64,000 bases of DNA from Trichormus_B sp936914905 (GTDB lineage: Bacteria > Cyanobacteriota > Cyanobacteriia > Cyanobacteriales > Nostocaceae): NCBI RefSeq assembly GCF_039871975.1, contig NZ_JBDPLL010000001.1. One strand, given 5' to 3'. The notes below the pieces were generated by a model. It was not told the origin of the DNA. It did no database searches and was given only the letters and a program-made list of their open reading frames with translations. The first letter of the stretch is position 1. The number at the start of each line of letters is the position of its first letter. Positions 8,527 through 16,632 of the stretch are shown one piece after another. Both the position numbers and the translations under genes were made by a program.

Positions 8527-9108
8527 TCAATCTGTCCAAAACGATTCAAATCTTTAGGGCGACATATGCGTGTAGCCAACTGTATGGTGAATATTTTTGT
8601 GTCCTAAGTAGTCCTGAATCGCTCTGGTATCATGACCCTGTGAAGCAAGATAATAGCCACAAGCATGACACAGTTGATGAGGATGAATAGATTCGTTAAG
8701 TCCAGCTAATTCTCCAGCTCTGGCTATAATGTGACGGATAGTTCGGGTGGACAGGGGAGCTTTGCGCTCGGAGACGAATACATACTGGGTTTCAGGATAA
8801 TCTCGTTTAATGTGACGTCATGCACTCAGTTCAGGATTGCGTAGGGGATAAATGCTATCATGCTCATCTTTTACTCTTCTTATCTCTATATAGCCATCGT
8901 TTAAATTAACTTGTGACCATTTGAGAGAAACTAACTCTGCCATTCTAAGCCCATGCCGAAACATCAGTAAAATAATGATTGCATCTCGAATTCCGTGCGT
9001 TCCAAATGAATGCGCCGCTTTGATCATCGCTTCCACTTCCTTTGGACGCAAATATTCCCGCTCTCGCTTTGAAGCTACTTTGACAGGGGGAGGAGGGTGA
9101 GAAACCAT
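8527..9108 (-). pseudogene. TnpI-like tyrosine recombinase, inactivated by nonsense mutations
   Basis: A single 194-codon frame from the ATG at 9108 to the TGA at 8527-8529 reads as a complete XerC/FimB-type tyrosine recombinase. Landmarks are SKREREYLRPKEVEAMIKAA, LLMFRHGLRMAELVSLKW (first catalytic Arg), RAIQDYLGHKNIHHTVGYTH (second His and the Tyr). Two in-frame stops interrupt it: TGA at 8818-8820 and TAA at 8554-8556. The HxxR box reads HQLCHACGYYLAS, so the second catalytic Arg is Cys. It ends 60 bp before the tnpA start in the same orientation, the layout of TnpI-type Tn3 transposons. Confidence 0.85.
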
Positions 9109-9180
9109 CTTTGCCGAAAAGGGAAGCTGGGGTGGTTGAGTAAGAATGGCTGAAAGCTTTATTATCTGTTTCTCTCTCCA

Positions 9181-9221
9181 TCAAACATTGCCTAAATTGA
9201 ACCCAACTAGGCAATGTTTGA
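9181..9221. repeat. 14-bp inverted repeat upstream of the recombinase
   Basis: TCAAACATTGCCTA at 9181-9194 and its exact complement at 9208-9221 are separated by 13 nt. In Tn4430-type transposons the TnpI core recombination site lies just upstream of tnpI and consists of inverted recombinase-binding motifs. This repeat is 73 bp upstream of the recombinase start, so it is a candidate internal resolution site; a plain hairpin is the alternative. Confidence 0.45.
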
Positions 9222-9362
9222 AAGATATAAATACATGACTACTTTACACAACTTTACATCGTGATGAATTTTGCGCGTATCTTGTCTTTACCCCAAATAC
9301 AGTTGCGATTAACCCCTACTGAGTGGTGCTATTCTGGGATAGAATCCCAACAACTACTAATT

Positions 9363-9599
9363 ATGCTCAAGCGTTCCAAGTTCGAGACAACCCAGTCTCA
9401 GATTATGCACCGGGCTGAGGAGCTTATTAGCGCGGCCTCAAATCGCTATCGGATCACAGTTCAAGTGGCGAATCGTGCGAAGCGTCGGCGTTATGAAGAT
9501 TTTGAGAATAATGAAGATCCAATGATGAAACCCGTACTCAGAGCAATTATTGAGATGTCTGATGAAATGACTCAGCCAGAGATTATCGGTGAATTATAA
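9363..9599 (+). CDS. rpoZ: DNA-directed RNA polymerase omega subunit
   Basis: Small core subunit that helps fold and assemble beta-prime into RNA polymerase. The 78-residue product starting at the ATG at 9363 (MLKRSKFETTQSQIMHRAEE, AASNRYRITVQVANRAKRRR, NNEDPMMKPVLRAIIEMSDE) is the cyanobacterial omega form. An upstream ATG at 9261 would add 34 residues not seen in the family. The gene borders the Tn3 remnant, whose insertion stopped less than 200 bp from its start. Confidence 0.93.
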   Translation: MLKRSKFETTQSQIMHRAEELISAASNRYRITVQVANRAKRRRYEDFENNEDPMMKPVLRAIIEMSDEMTQPEIIGEL

Positions 9600-9680
9600 T
9601 TACTTATAGGGTATTGGAGATTGGGAAGAGTTTTGTCTCTGTTCTCAGTTTCCAGTTCCCTTTTTGTACTACAAAATAAT

Positions 9681-10171
9681 ATGAAAAAGAAAAAACTTTT
9701 ATTTGTACGGTTTAACTTAGGACTGATCACTGCTTTAATCACAGTGAGTTTCATTACTTTAGGTTTAGGAAGTGCAAATTTTTTCACTATTTCACCTGCA
9801 GTAGCTCCGAGAATTAGTCCTAGTGATATCTGGTAATGGTGTATACACTATTACCAGATATGCCAAAAGAAAACCAATACAAAAATAAAGATACTGGAAA
9901 AATTGCTGAAAATAACACCTTAGGAAGTCGTTTGATTCGGTATCACATTTATGTCAAAGGCAGATCCCCCATATATCGTTTAGATCGGAAACTGACCTTA
10001 GCTGATTACCTGGATGCTAATGAAACAATATATGAAGCATCATATCCGGGTAATGATTCCTTAAAGCAAAATCCCTTAGAGGGGGATTGCACTGCCATAG
10101 CCAAACTCACCTACAAACAACGCAACAGCCTAGTCCAAGTCCTCGTAAATATCTTTAACCCGCCATCTTAA
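9681..10171 (+). pseudogene. Secreted hypothetical protein split by a frameshift
   Basis: The first frame (9681-9836) encodes a lysine-rich start and a hydrophobic segment (LGLITALITVSFITLGLGSA), a likely signal peptide or anchor, ending PRISPSDIW before TAA. The second frame starts at an ATG overlapping that stop (TAATG, 9834-9838) and gives 111 soluble residues (VYTLLPDMPKENQYKNKDTG ... AIAKLTYKQRNSLVQVLVNI). The two halves look like one secreted protein broken by a single-base indel near 9833. Translational coupling through TAATG could still yield the second half without its signal. I do not recognise the family. Confidence 0.6.
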
Positions 10172-10240
10172 ATATCTCCTCACCAACCAATCAACCCCTC
10201 AGCGTTTTACTTTGCGTTCCTCTGCGTTGAGAAAATAATC

Positions 10241-10606
10241 ATGGGAAGACTCATCAAAAGCGGAATAGGTTGGCGTATAGGCTGGAACCCAGACGCATCA
10301 GAATTCAAAGGCTTAGTTGGTACAGACGACTGGGCGATAGAATTCACCGAACTTGAATTAAACGACTTTTGCCGCTTATTCAATCAGCTTGCAGACACAA
10401 TGAAGCATTTAGCCACAGAATTAATGGATCAAGAAAAAATCTCCTGTGAAGCAGAAAGCGATTTATTATGGATGGAGGTAGAAGGCTATGCGCAATCCTA
10501 TAGTTTGCGCTTCATCCTCAATACAGGGCGGTGTGTAGAAGGAAAATGGGATGCTGAAGCTGTACCAGAATTGCTGCAAGCTACAGAAATGCTGAAAGTT
10601 TTTTAA
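10241..10606 (+). CDS. DUF1818 family protein
   Basis: 121 residues, soluble. The start MGRLIKSGIGWRIGWNPDA, the DDWAIEFTELELNDFCRLFN segment and the end VPELLQATEMLKVF match the DUF1818 family, found in cyanobacteria and plastid-bearing eukaryotes and without a known role. The ATG at 10241 fits. It lies about 140 bp upstream of tRNA-Pro on the same strand. Confidence 0.85.
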   Translation: MGRLIKSGIGWRIGWNPDASEFKGLVGTDDWAIEFTELELNDFCRLFNQLADTMKHLATELMDQEKISCEAESDLLWMEVEGYAQSYSLRFILNTGRCVEGKWDAEAVPELLQATEMLKVF

Positions 10607-10746
10607 TTTTTTTTGAATGAAAGGCTTGCTCTTTTCTTGGAACTTGTGTTACTCTTGTAAGAGTGACTTAATTAAGTTTAGACTGACAAATTTGGAATAA
10701 ACCCCCAATCCAAAATCTTAAATTGAGAATCTAAAAGTTAACTTAA

Positions 10747-10820
10747 CGGGGCGTAGCGCAGCTTGGTAGCGCGCCACTTTGGGGTAGTGGAGGTCGTGGG
10801 TTCGAATCCCGCCGCTCCGA
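10747..10820 (+). tRNA. tRNA-Pro (anticodon GGG)
   Basis: A 74-nt cloverleaf can be drawn. The acceptor stem CGGGGCG pairs with CGCTCCG and is followed by discriminator A. The D arm contains AGCGCAGCTTGGTAGCGC. The anticodon stem CCACT/AGTGG encloses loop TTGGGGT, giving anticodon GGG, and the T arm is GTGGGTTCGAATCCCGC. CCA is not encoded. No introns are seen. Confidence 0.95.
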
Positions 10821-10859
10821 TTTAAAATTCAGTTATCAAAACAATAATAATCACTGAAC

Positions 10860-11426
10860 TTAATATACGACTGTTTCAGTGACAACACCTTGTAATGGTT
10901 TATCCCAATTATCAATTGGTAGTTGCGATAAATAAGCGAAATCAAATACTATTCCTATGGTGGGTATTTTCGCCCAAGTGGGAGAACTCAACAAACGGTC
11001 ATAATATCCACCACCATAACCTAAACGGTATCCTTGGTGATCGCAAGCTACACTGGGGACGAGAATTAAATCCACTTCAGCAGAATTGATGATTGGCGCT
11101 TCTGGGTGTGGTTCAGCAATTCCATAATTGCCCATTTGAAGCATATCATCCGGTTGCCATAAGTGCCAAAATAGGGACTTACCAACACAGCGGGGAAAAC
11201 CCCAGCGGCGTTGGTAATCGCTAAAAAGTGCGCTAAGATCAGGTTCTTGACGAAAGCTGAAATAAGCCAGGATAGTAGTTGCTTGCTTAAAAATAACAGA
11301 TGTTTGGAGTTGAGAAGAAATGCGATCGCTCTTTCCTCTCCACTCTGGAACAGTCATATATTGACGAATTTTCAGCAAACTACGGCGGAGTTCTGTCTTC
11401 TTTACGGGTGAATCAACTTTTTGCAA
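10860..11426 (-). CDS. 5-formyltetrahydrofolate cyclo-ligase
   Basis: Uses ATP to convert 5-formyl-THF to 5,10-methenyl-THF, returning the storage or inhibitory folate to one-carbon metabolism. The 188-residue length is typical. The N-terminal KKTELRRSLLKIRQ carries the basic nucleotide-binding residues, and the diagnostic C-terminal motif GYRLGYGGGYYDRLL is intact. The predicted start is a TTG at 11426; no ATG fits upstream, so the exact start is uncertain by a few codons. It is convergent with tRNA-Pro. Confidence 0.92.
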   Translation of the reverse strand: MQKVDSPVKKTELRRSLLKIRQYMTVPEWRGKSDRISSQLQTSVIFKQATTILAYFSFRQEPDLSALFSDYQRRWGFPRCVGKSLFWHLWQPDDMLQMGNYGIAEPHPEAPIINSAEVDLILVPSVACDHQGYRLGYGGGYYDRLLSSPTWAKIPTIGIVFDFAYLSQLPIDNWDKPLQGVVTETVVY

Positions 11427-11462
11427 TGTTCAATTTTCAATGTTTTGAATCAAAGTTTTTTA

Positions 11463-11483
11463 GGGTTTAGCACTGCTAAACCC
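11463..11483. repeat. Palindrome GGGTTTAGCACTGCTAAACCC
   Basis: A short perfect hairpin between the cyclo-ligase start and the end of the GDP-fucose synthase gene. The same palindrome with a different centre (AAT) lies at 21204-21226 after the aspartase gene. Confidence 0.6.
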
Positions 11484-11501
11484 CTACACATAAATTTTTG
11501 T

Positions 11502-12446
11502 TTACACAGCGTTGTGACGATACCAATCAATGGTATTTGTGAGCCCTTCTTGGAAACTGATTTGAGCAGTAAATCCAAAGCCTTCCTTCGCTTTTTTCGT
11601 ATCTAAACAGCGTCGTGGTTGTCCATTAGGTTTGTCAGTTTCCCAAACAATCTCCCCTTCATACTCCATCAACTCACAAATCAGATTAATTAAATCACGA
11701 ATGGAGATTTCATCACCCGTACCCAAATTAATGGGTTCAGATTCATTGAAAAACTGAGTACCCATAACAATACCCCGTGCCGCATCTGTGGAATACAGAA
11801 ACTCGCGGGTAGGAGAACCATCACCCCAAACAGGAAGTTGCTTTTCTCCCTGAATTTGGGCTTCGTGAACTTTACGAATTAAAGCCGGAATAACGTGGGA
11901 ACTACTGGGGTTAAAATTGTCTTCAGGCCCGTATAAGTTTACAGGTAGCAAGTAAATACCATTAAAGCCGTACTGCTGACGGTAGGATTGTAGTTGAACT
12001 AACAGCACCTTCTTAGCCACTCCATAGGGGGCGTTAGTTTCTTCTGGATAGCCATTCCACAAATCTTCTTCTTTAAAGGGGACTGGGGTGAATTTGGGAT
12101 AACCGCAAATTGTACCAACACAGACGAATTTTTCTAAACCCACTTGATAAGCAGCATGAATTAGGTGGACTCCCATCATCAAGTTATTGTAAAACAACTC
12201 TGCGGGTTTTTCGCGGTTTAGACCAATACCACCAACATGAGCAGCTAAGTGAATGACTATATCTTGTTGGTCAACTGCACGTTGGCAATTTTCCCATACT
12301 CGTAAATCACAATCGTGCGATCGCGTAACTGTAATCTTCTCATGGTCAGCCCCAGCTTTGCACAGTTGATCTATCACTTGACGACCTAGAAAACCCGAAC
12401 CGCCAGTGACAAGAATGCGTTTATTTGTTAGTTCTAAGGCAGTCAT
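11502..12446 (-). CDS. fcl: GDP-L-fucose synthase
   Basis: Short-chain dehydrogenase that epimerises and reduces GDP-4-keto-6-deoxymannose to GDP-L-fucose, using NADPH. Seen: the Rossmann motif RILVTGGSGFLGR, the catalytic Tyr and Lys in NAPYGVAKK, VNLYGPEDNFNPSSSHVIPA for substrate binding, and the family C-terminus. The ATG at 12446, preceded by an AAGGAT ribosome-binding site, is preferred over an upstream TTG at 12473. It follows gmd with a 23-bp gap, and the two enzymes act in sequence, so they form an operon for the fucose branch of surface polysaccharide synthesis. Confidence 0.94.
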   Translation of the reverse strand: MTALELTNKRILVTGGSGFLGRQVIDQLCKAGADHEKITVTRSHDCDLRVWENCQRAVDQQDIVIHLAAHVGGIGLNREKPAELFYNNLMMGVHLIHAAYQVGLEKFVCVGTICGYPKFTPVPFKEEDLWNGYPEETNAPYGVAKKVLLVQLQSYRQQYGFNGIYLLPVNLYGPEDNFNPSSSHVIPALIRKVHEAQIQGEKQLPVWGDGSPTREFLYSTDAARGIVMGTQFFNESEPINLGTGDEISIRDLINLICELMEYEGEIVWETDKPNGQPRRCLDTKKAKEGFGFTAQISFQEGLTNTIDWYRHNAV

Positions 12447-12469
12447 ATTTTTATCCTTAGCGGTGTAAA

Positions 12470-13555
12470 TCAAAAGTGGAGAGCGCCTAGTTCCTGACGA
12501 ATAGTAGCAATATCTGGGGGTTGTTGTGAACCATTGACATTAGGGGAAGTGTAACCCAGTGCCTGTAAATCAGCTTCTACCATCAAAGAAACCAGTTCTT
12601 CAAAAGTAACTGAAGGTTTCCAACCTAACTGCTGCTGTGCCTTAGTAGGATCACCAATTAACAAATCTACTTCGGCAGGTCTTAAATACCGTTGATCAAA
12701 CTCCACATAATCTTCCCAATTGAGATTGACATAACCAAATGCTAATTCCAAGAACTCCCGCACTGAGCGAGTTTCACCCGTAGCAATGACGTAATCATCT
12801 GGCTTGTCCTTCTGCAACATCAGCCACATAGCTTTTACATAATCTTTAGCATAACCCCAATCACGTTTGGCATCCAAATTGCCCATATATATACTTTTCT
12901 GTTTGCCAGCCACTATGCGAGCAACCGCTCTTGTAATTTTACGGGTAACAAAAGTTTCACCACGCCGGGGTGATTCATGGTTAAAAAGAATACCATTACA
13001 AGCAAATAAGTTGTAAGATTCTCGATAATTTACTGTTTGCCAGTGGGCATAAACTTTAGCACAAGCATAGGGACTACGGGGATAAAAAGGTGTAGTTTCA
13101 CTTTGGGGTACTGCTTGCACCAAGCCATACATTTCTGAAGAGCCAGCTTGGTAGAAACGTAGTTGAATACCTGTGCGTTGTTGATAGTCACGGATGGCTT
13201 CTAACAAACGTAAAGTTCCCATTCCGACCGAATCTACTGTATATTCTGGCGAATCAAAGCTAACTCTGACATGAGATTGAGCACCTAAGTTATAAATTTC
13301 TGTAGGTTTGACTTCTTCTAAAATCCGGCGCAGAGTAGTACCATCTGTTAAGTCACCATAGTGAAGTAATAATTTTACCCCAGCTTTATGGGGGTCTTCA
13401 TAAATATGATCAATGCGGTCTGTGTTAAAGGTGGAAGTGCGACGAATAATCCCATGAACTTGATAACCTTGTTCTAGTAAAAACTCGCTCAGATAAGAAC
13501 CATCTTGACCTGTAATACCAGTAATCAACGCTCGTTTTTGTTGCGTCATACCCAA
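12470..13555 (-). CDS. gmd: GDP-mannose 4,6-dehydratase
   Basis: First committed step to GDP-fucose and GDP-rhamnose: dehydrates GDP-mannose with tightly bound NADP. The GITGQDGSYLSEFLLEQGY cofactor motif, DLTDGTTLRRILEEV, the YxxxK pair in YPRSPYACAKVYAHW and NHESPRRGETFVTRKITRA are intact. At 361 residues it is full length. It is the promoter-proximal gene of the gmd-fcl operon. Confidence 0.96.
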   Translation of the reverse strand: MGMTQQKRALITGITGQDGSYLSEFLLEQGYQVHGIIRRTSTFNTDRIDHIYEDPHKAGVKLLLHYGDLTDGTTLRRILEEVKPTEIYNLGAQSHVRVSFDSPEYTVDSVGMGTLRLLEAIRDYQQRTGIQLRFYQAGSSEMYGLVQAVPQSETTPFYPRSPYACAKVYAHWQTVNYRESYNLFACNGILFNHESPRRGETFVTRKITRAVARIVAGKQKSIYMGNLDAKRDWGYAKDYVKAMWLMLQKDKPDDYVIATGETRSVREFLELAFGYVNLNWEDYVEFDQRYLRPAEVDLLIGDPTKAQQQLGWKPSVTFEELVSLMVEADLQALGYTSPNVNGSQQPPDIATIRQELGALHF

Positions 13556-14231
13556 TTATCCCTTGGTTTTAAAGTTGTAAAAGTTACAGATCATTTCAGC
13601 TAAATTAGCAAATCATGGCTAAAATTGCCTGATTATAAATATACAAGTCTTACTTGCTAAGTAGGAAGGCACAAAAAACCGTAGACGCGCAGCAGCTTGT
13701 CGGAGAGTAGTATGTATGTAACGAAAAGTAAAATTGACCAAAACCTCTTCCCTATTGCATGAGTGCCTCTTGCCAGGGGAAGGCGAAGCGCCTACATGGG
13801 GGAAAGCACGCCACTTGCTTTATGCTGGTAAACCCGTCCACCGCAGTGGCTCCCAAACACTGCGCTGGTTCACCTCTTGCCTTGTCATAACGACAATTTT
13901 TAACCCCCACCTACTGATCAAAACTTAAATGTAAACCGATTTACTTAATAAAAAGTACTTTAATAAGTCTGTCTCTCATTATCTAAATCAAAAATATTAG
14001 TATAATTTGATAATTCTTCTGAATCTTGTCCAAAATTTCATTGGTTATTGATTTTTATAAAGATTCAATAAAATTTACAACAGGAGTCAGTAGTCAGTAG
14101 ATAAGGAAAGCAGAAGAAAAAACTTAAAAAAGTTAATTTTTGCTCCTGAACTCCTGATAACCCAGCCTGGGGTAAGCCATACTCCTAAACTTCTGAACTC
14201 CTGAACTCCTATTCTCAAACAGTAACTTACG
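13556..14231. other. Intergenic region with short repeats
   Basis: About 675 bp between gmd (leftward) and the end of the sugar transferase gene. It contains G/C-rich small repeat modules (around 13770-13870, for example GGCGAAGCGCCTACATGGG) in otherwise AT-rich DNA. The only ATG-start frame (13734-13928) is made of these repeats and is not a credible gene. Confidence 0.5.
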
Positions 14232-14990
14232 TTAATATGCCCCGTTATTTTTAGGTATCATGACTACATCAATAGTTTTCAAAATGATCCATAAATCTAG
14301 CCAAAAATTCCTAAATTTGACGTAGTGCAAGTCGATTTGAACTCGTTGGGGGTAAGGAATATCATTCCGTCCAGACACTTGCCATAATCCAGTAATTCCC
14401 GGACGGATGGTTAAAATCTGCTCGATGTGACAGCCATATTTTGGTAATTCTTCGGCTACTAAAGGGCGTGGTCCAACAACACTCATATCCCCTTTTAGAA
14501 CGTTCCAAAATTGGGGAAATTCGTCTAAACTCGTAATTCGAAGGAAGTGGCCGATTTTGGTAATTCGGGGGTCTTGTTTGAGTTTAAAGGTGCTGGTAAA
14601 TTCCTGGCGCAACTCTGGGGATGTTTCCATCATTTGGGCAAGCATTTCATCTGCATTGCTCACCATAGTGCGGAATTTAATACATTTAAATCGGCGATAG
14701 TTTTTACCAACCCGTTCTTGGACATAAAAGATTGGCCCTTTTGAACTCACAGCAATCAGTAAGCCCAAGATTATATATATTGGGAAAAACAAGATCAAAA
14801 CCGACAGCGAAAATGCAATATCAAACAGTCGTTTGGCAAACTCTCCGTTTAAACCCTGAAAAACCAAACCTCTAGGTTGTATCTTAGGGGGTTTAGTTTT
14901 TTGACCACGTTTTGCTAAAGTACGCATTGAGGCACTGGCATCTTTACGTGGGTATCGCTTGCCGGAGAGGAGTGAGCTCTGGGCAGTCAT
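14232..14990 (-). CDS. Initiating sugar transferase (polyprenyl-phosphate glycosyl-1-phosphate transferase)
   Basis: Transfers a sugar-1-phosphate from a nucleotide sugar to undecaprenyl phosphate, starting assembly of an exopolysaccharide repeat unit. After about 40 basic N-terminal residues comes one membrane segment (FDIAFSLSVLILFFPIYIIL), then the catalytic domain with QERVGKNYRRFKCIKFRTM, LDEFPQFWNVLKGDMSVVGP and RPGITGLWQVSGRND. This is the short, single-domain form lacking the four-helix N-terminal module of WbaP. The ATG at 14990 is chosen because AAGGAG lies 4 nt upstream; an ATG at 14993 is possible. It groups with the GT4 gene and gmd-fcl as a polysaccharide locus. Confidence 0.92.
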   Translation of the reverse strand: MTAQSSLLSGKRYPRKDASASMRTLAKRGQKTKPPKIQPRGLVFQGLNGEFAKRLFDIAFSLSVLILFFPIYIILGLLIAVSSKGPIFYVQERVGKNYRRFKCIKFRTMVSNADEMLAQMMETSPELRQEFTSTFKLKQDPRITKIGHFLRITSLDEFPQFWNVLKGDMSVVGPRPLVAEELPKYGCHIEQILTIRPGITGLWQVSGRNDIPYPQRVQIDLHYVKFRNFWLDLWIILKTIDVVMIPKNNGAY

Positions 14991-15107
14991 CATACTCCTT
15001 AATAATCCACACCACACATAGTCCCGATCTTAAAGCTAAAAGGCAGTGATTCTAGGATTAAATTCCCAAAACCCTAAAAAATAAATACAAAAATCTTGAC
15101 CATCACT

Positions 15108-16256
15108 TCAGCGAAGAATTTTTTCTTGACACTGGTTGAGAAAATCTAGATAGCGACTTGCAAACACTTGTTGAGAAAATTGAGTCGAGTGTAATCTTAT
15201 ATACTCATATTTTAAAAAATCCTGATAGGCTTCAAATTTTTCTACTGCCTCCACTAAAGCTGTTATTGTTTGTTCTTTGAAGAATATACCTGTTCCTGTG
15301 TCCATACAGGTACGAATATCTCTGACTGTTTCTAGCGCCCCTCCTGCACCATAAGCAATGACTGGAGTTCCACAAGCTTGCGCTTCTACTAAGGCAATAC
15401 CAAAATCCTCACGAGCTGCATAGACAAAGGCTTTAGCACGAGCCATATATGTTTTTACCACATCCTCTGGTTGCCATCCCAGTATTTGGACATGAGGATT
15501 TGCTATCTCTTGCAGCTGTTTCATTTCTGGTCCTGTACCAATCACCACCAATGGTCGTTTTAGCTGATTAAAAGCCTGAACAATCAAGGATACTTGTTTG
15601 TAGCTGACTAATCGGGAAACGATCAGATAAAAATCTTCTTTGTCAGATGAAAAGGGACAGTTTTCGATGTTTACTGGTGGGTAAATGACTTTTGCTTCTC
15701 GTCGATAGCAACGCCAAATCCGTCGGGCTGTATGTTGAGAGTTGGCAATGAAATAATCTACGCGGTTGGCGCTCAATACATCCCATTGACGTAAACTATG
15801 CAACAAATATCTGGTGATCCATCCAATGCCGCCTTCTCCTAGTTTGCTTTGGTTGAGATAATCAAAGGTCAAGTCCCAAGCATAGCGCATTGGGCTATGA
15901 CAGTAACAAATATGCAGCTGATCAGGGGTTGATAGGATGCCTTTGGCTACAGCGTGGGATGAAGACAAAATTACGTCATATTGCCGCAAATCCAATTGTT
16001 CGATGGCTAATGGTAACAAAGGCAGATATTTTTGTATACCTTTGCGAGCTAATGGCAAGTACTGGAGAAAGGTTTTACCAATCGGACGTTTATGGAGATA
16101 ACTTTCAGGGTTGCTGGATTCAAAGTCAATCAGGGCATATAAATCAGCATCTATGTGATTCAATATTTCCCTGACTACGAGTTCTGAACCGCCTGTGGCT
16201 TTAGGTGTTAGCCATTCATGAACTAAAGCATATTTCAAAGGCACAGCTAATACCAA
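15108..16256 (-). CDS. GT4-family glycosyltransferase
   Basis: Retaining glycosyltransferase with a GT-B fold. The N-terminal half has ALVHEWLTPKATGGSELV and the acceptor-side VILSSSHAVAKG; the C-terminal half has YLIVSRLVSYKQVSLIVQAF, LVVIGTGPEMKQL and the EX7E-type donor site REDFGIALVEAQACGTPVIA. There are no membrane helices, so it is a cytosolic or peripheral enzyme adding a sugar to the lipid-linked repeat unit. The start is a TTG at 16256; GTG and TTG codons a few residues later are alternatives. It is co-directional with, and 120 bp upstream of, the sugar transferase. Confidence 0.9.
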   Translation of the reverse strand: MVLAVPLKYALVHEWLTPKATGGSELVVREILNHIDADLYALIDFESSNPESYLHKRPIGKTFLQYLPLARKGIQKYLPLLPLAIEQLDLRQYDVILSSSHAVAKGILSTPDQLHICYCHSPMRYAWDLTFDYLNQSKLGEGGIGWITRYLLHSLRQWDVLSANRVDYFIANSQHTARRIWRCYRREAKVIYPPVNIENCPFSSDKEDFYLIVSRLVSYKQVSLIVQAFNQLKRPLVVIGTGPEMKQLQEIANPHVQILGWQPEDVVKTYMARAKAFVYAAREDFGIALVEAQACGTPVIAYGAGGALETVRDIRTCMDTGTGIFFKEQTITALVEAVEKFEAYQDFLKYEYIRLHSTQFSQQVFASRYLDFLNQCQEKILR

Positions 16257-16296
16257 TTAAAAATTCAAAATTCAAAATTAAAAATTCAAAATTTGG
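16257..16296. repeat. AT-rich tandem repeat (AAATTCAAAATT units)
   Basis: Repeats of AAAATTCAAAATT fill this stretch directly before the glycosyltransferase start. The same motif recurs at about 33134-33152. Such repeats are common in Nostocales intergenic DNA. Confidence 0.6.
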
Positions 16297-16632
16297 GGAC
16301 TGGGGGCATCACAGGGGTAGGTTTTTAATATTATCTGTGAAGGCAAGACAAGGAATATTTTATACACAGAATGGTCTTTTAAGCGTCTGTTCCTGTGATC
16401 AACAGTACATGATTTGTACGGTTTTACTCCCTTGTCACCTTATCCACCTTGTCCACCTTGTCTTGCCCTCACGATCCAGTAAAAAACCTACCCTTGTGAA
16501 GGACTGGGGGTGGGGGAAAATTAATTAACTTTTGTCGTTTGCTTTTTAACTATTCCCTATTCGCTATTTCCTCTGATAACCTCAATGACAGGGGTGATTT
16601 TGCCACCTAAGTTAATAAGGAATTGGGATTTT

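Noticed and set aside
13734..13928. Frame of 64 codons in the gmd/sugar transferase gap
   Set aside because: Made of G/C-rich small repeat modules; no protein-like pattern.
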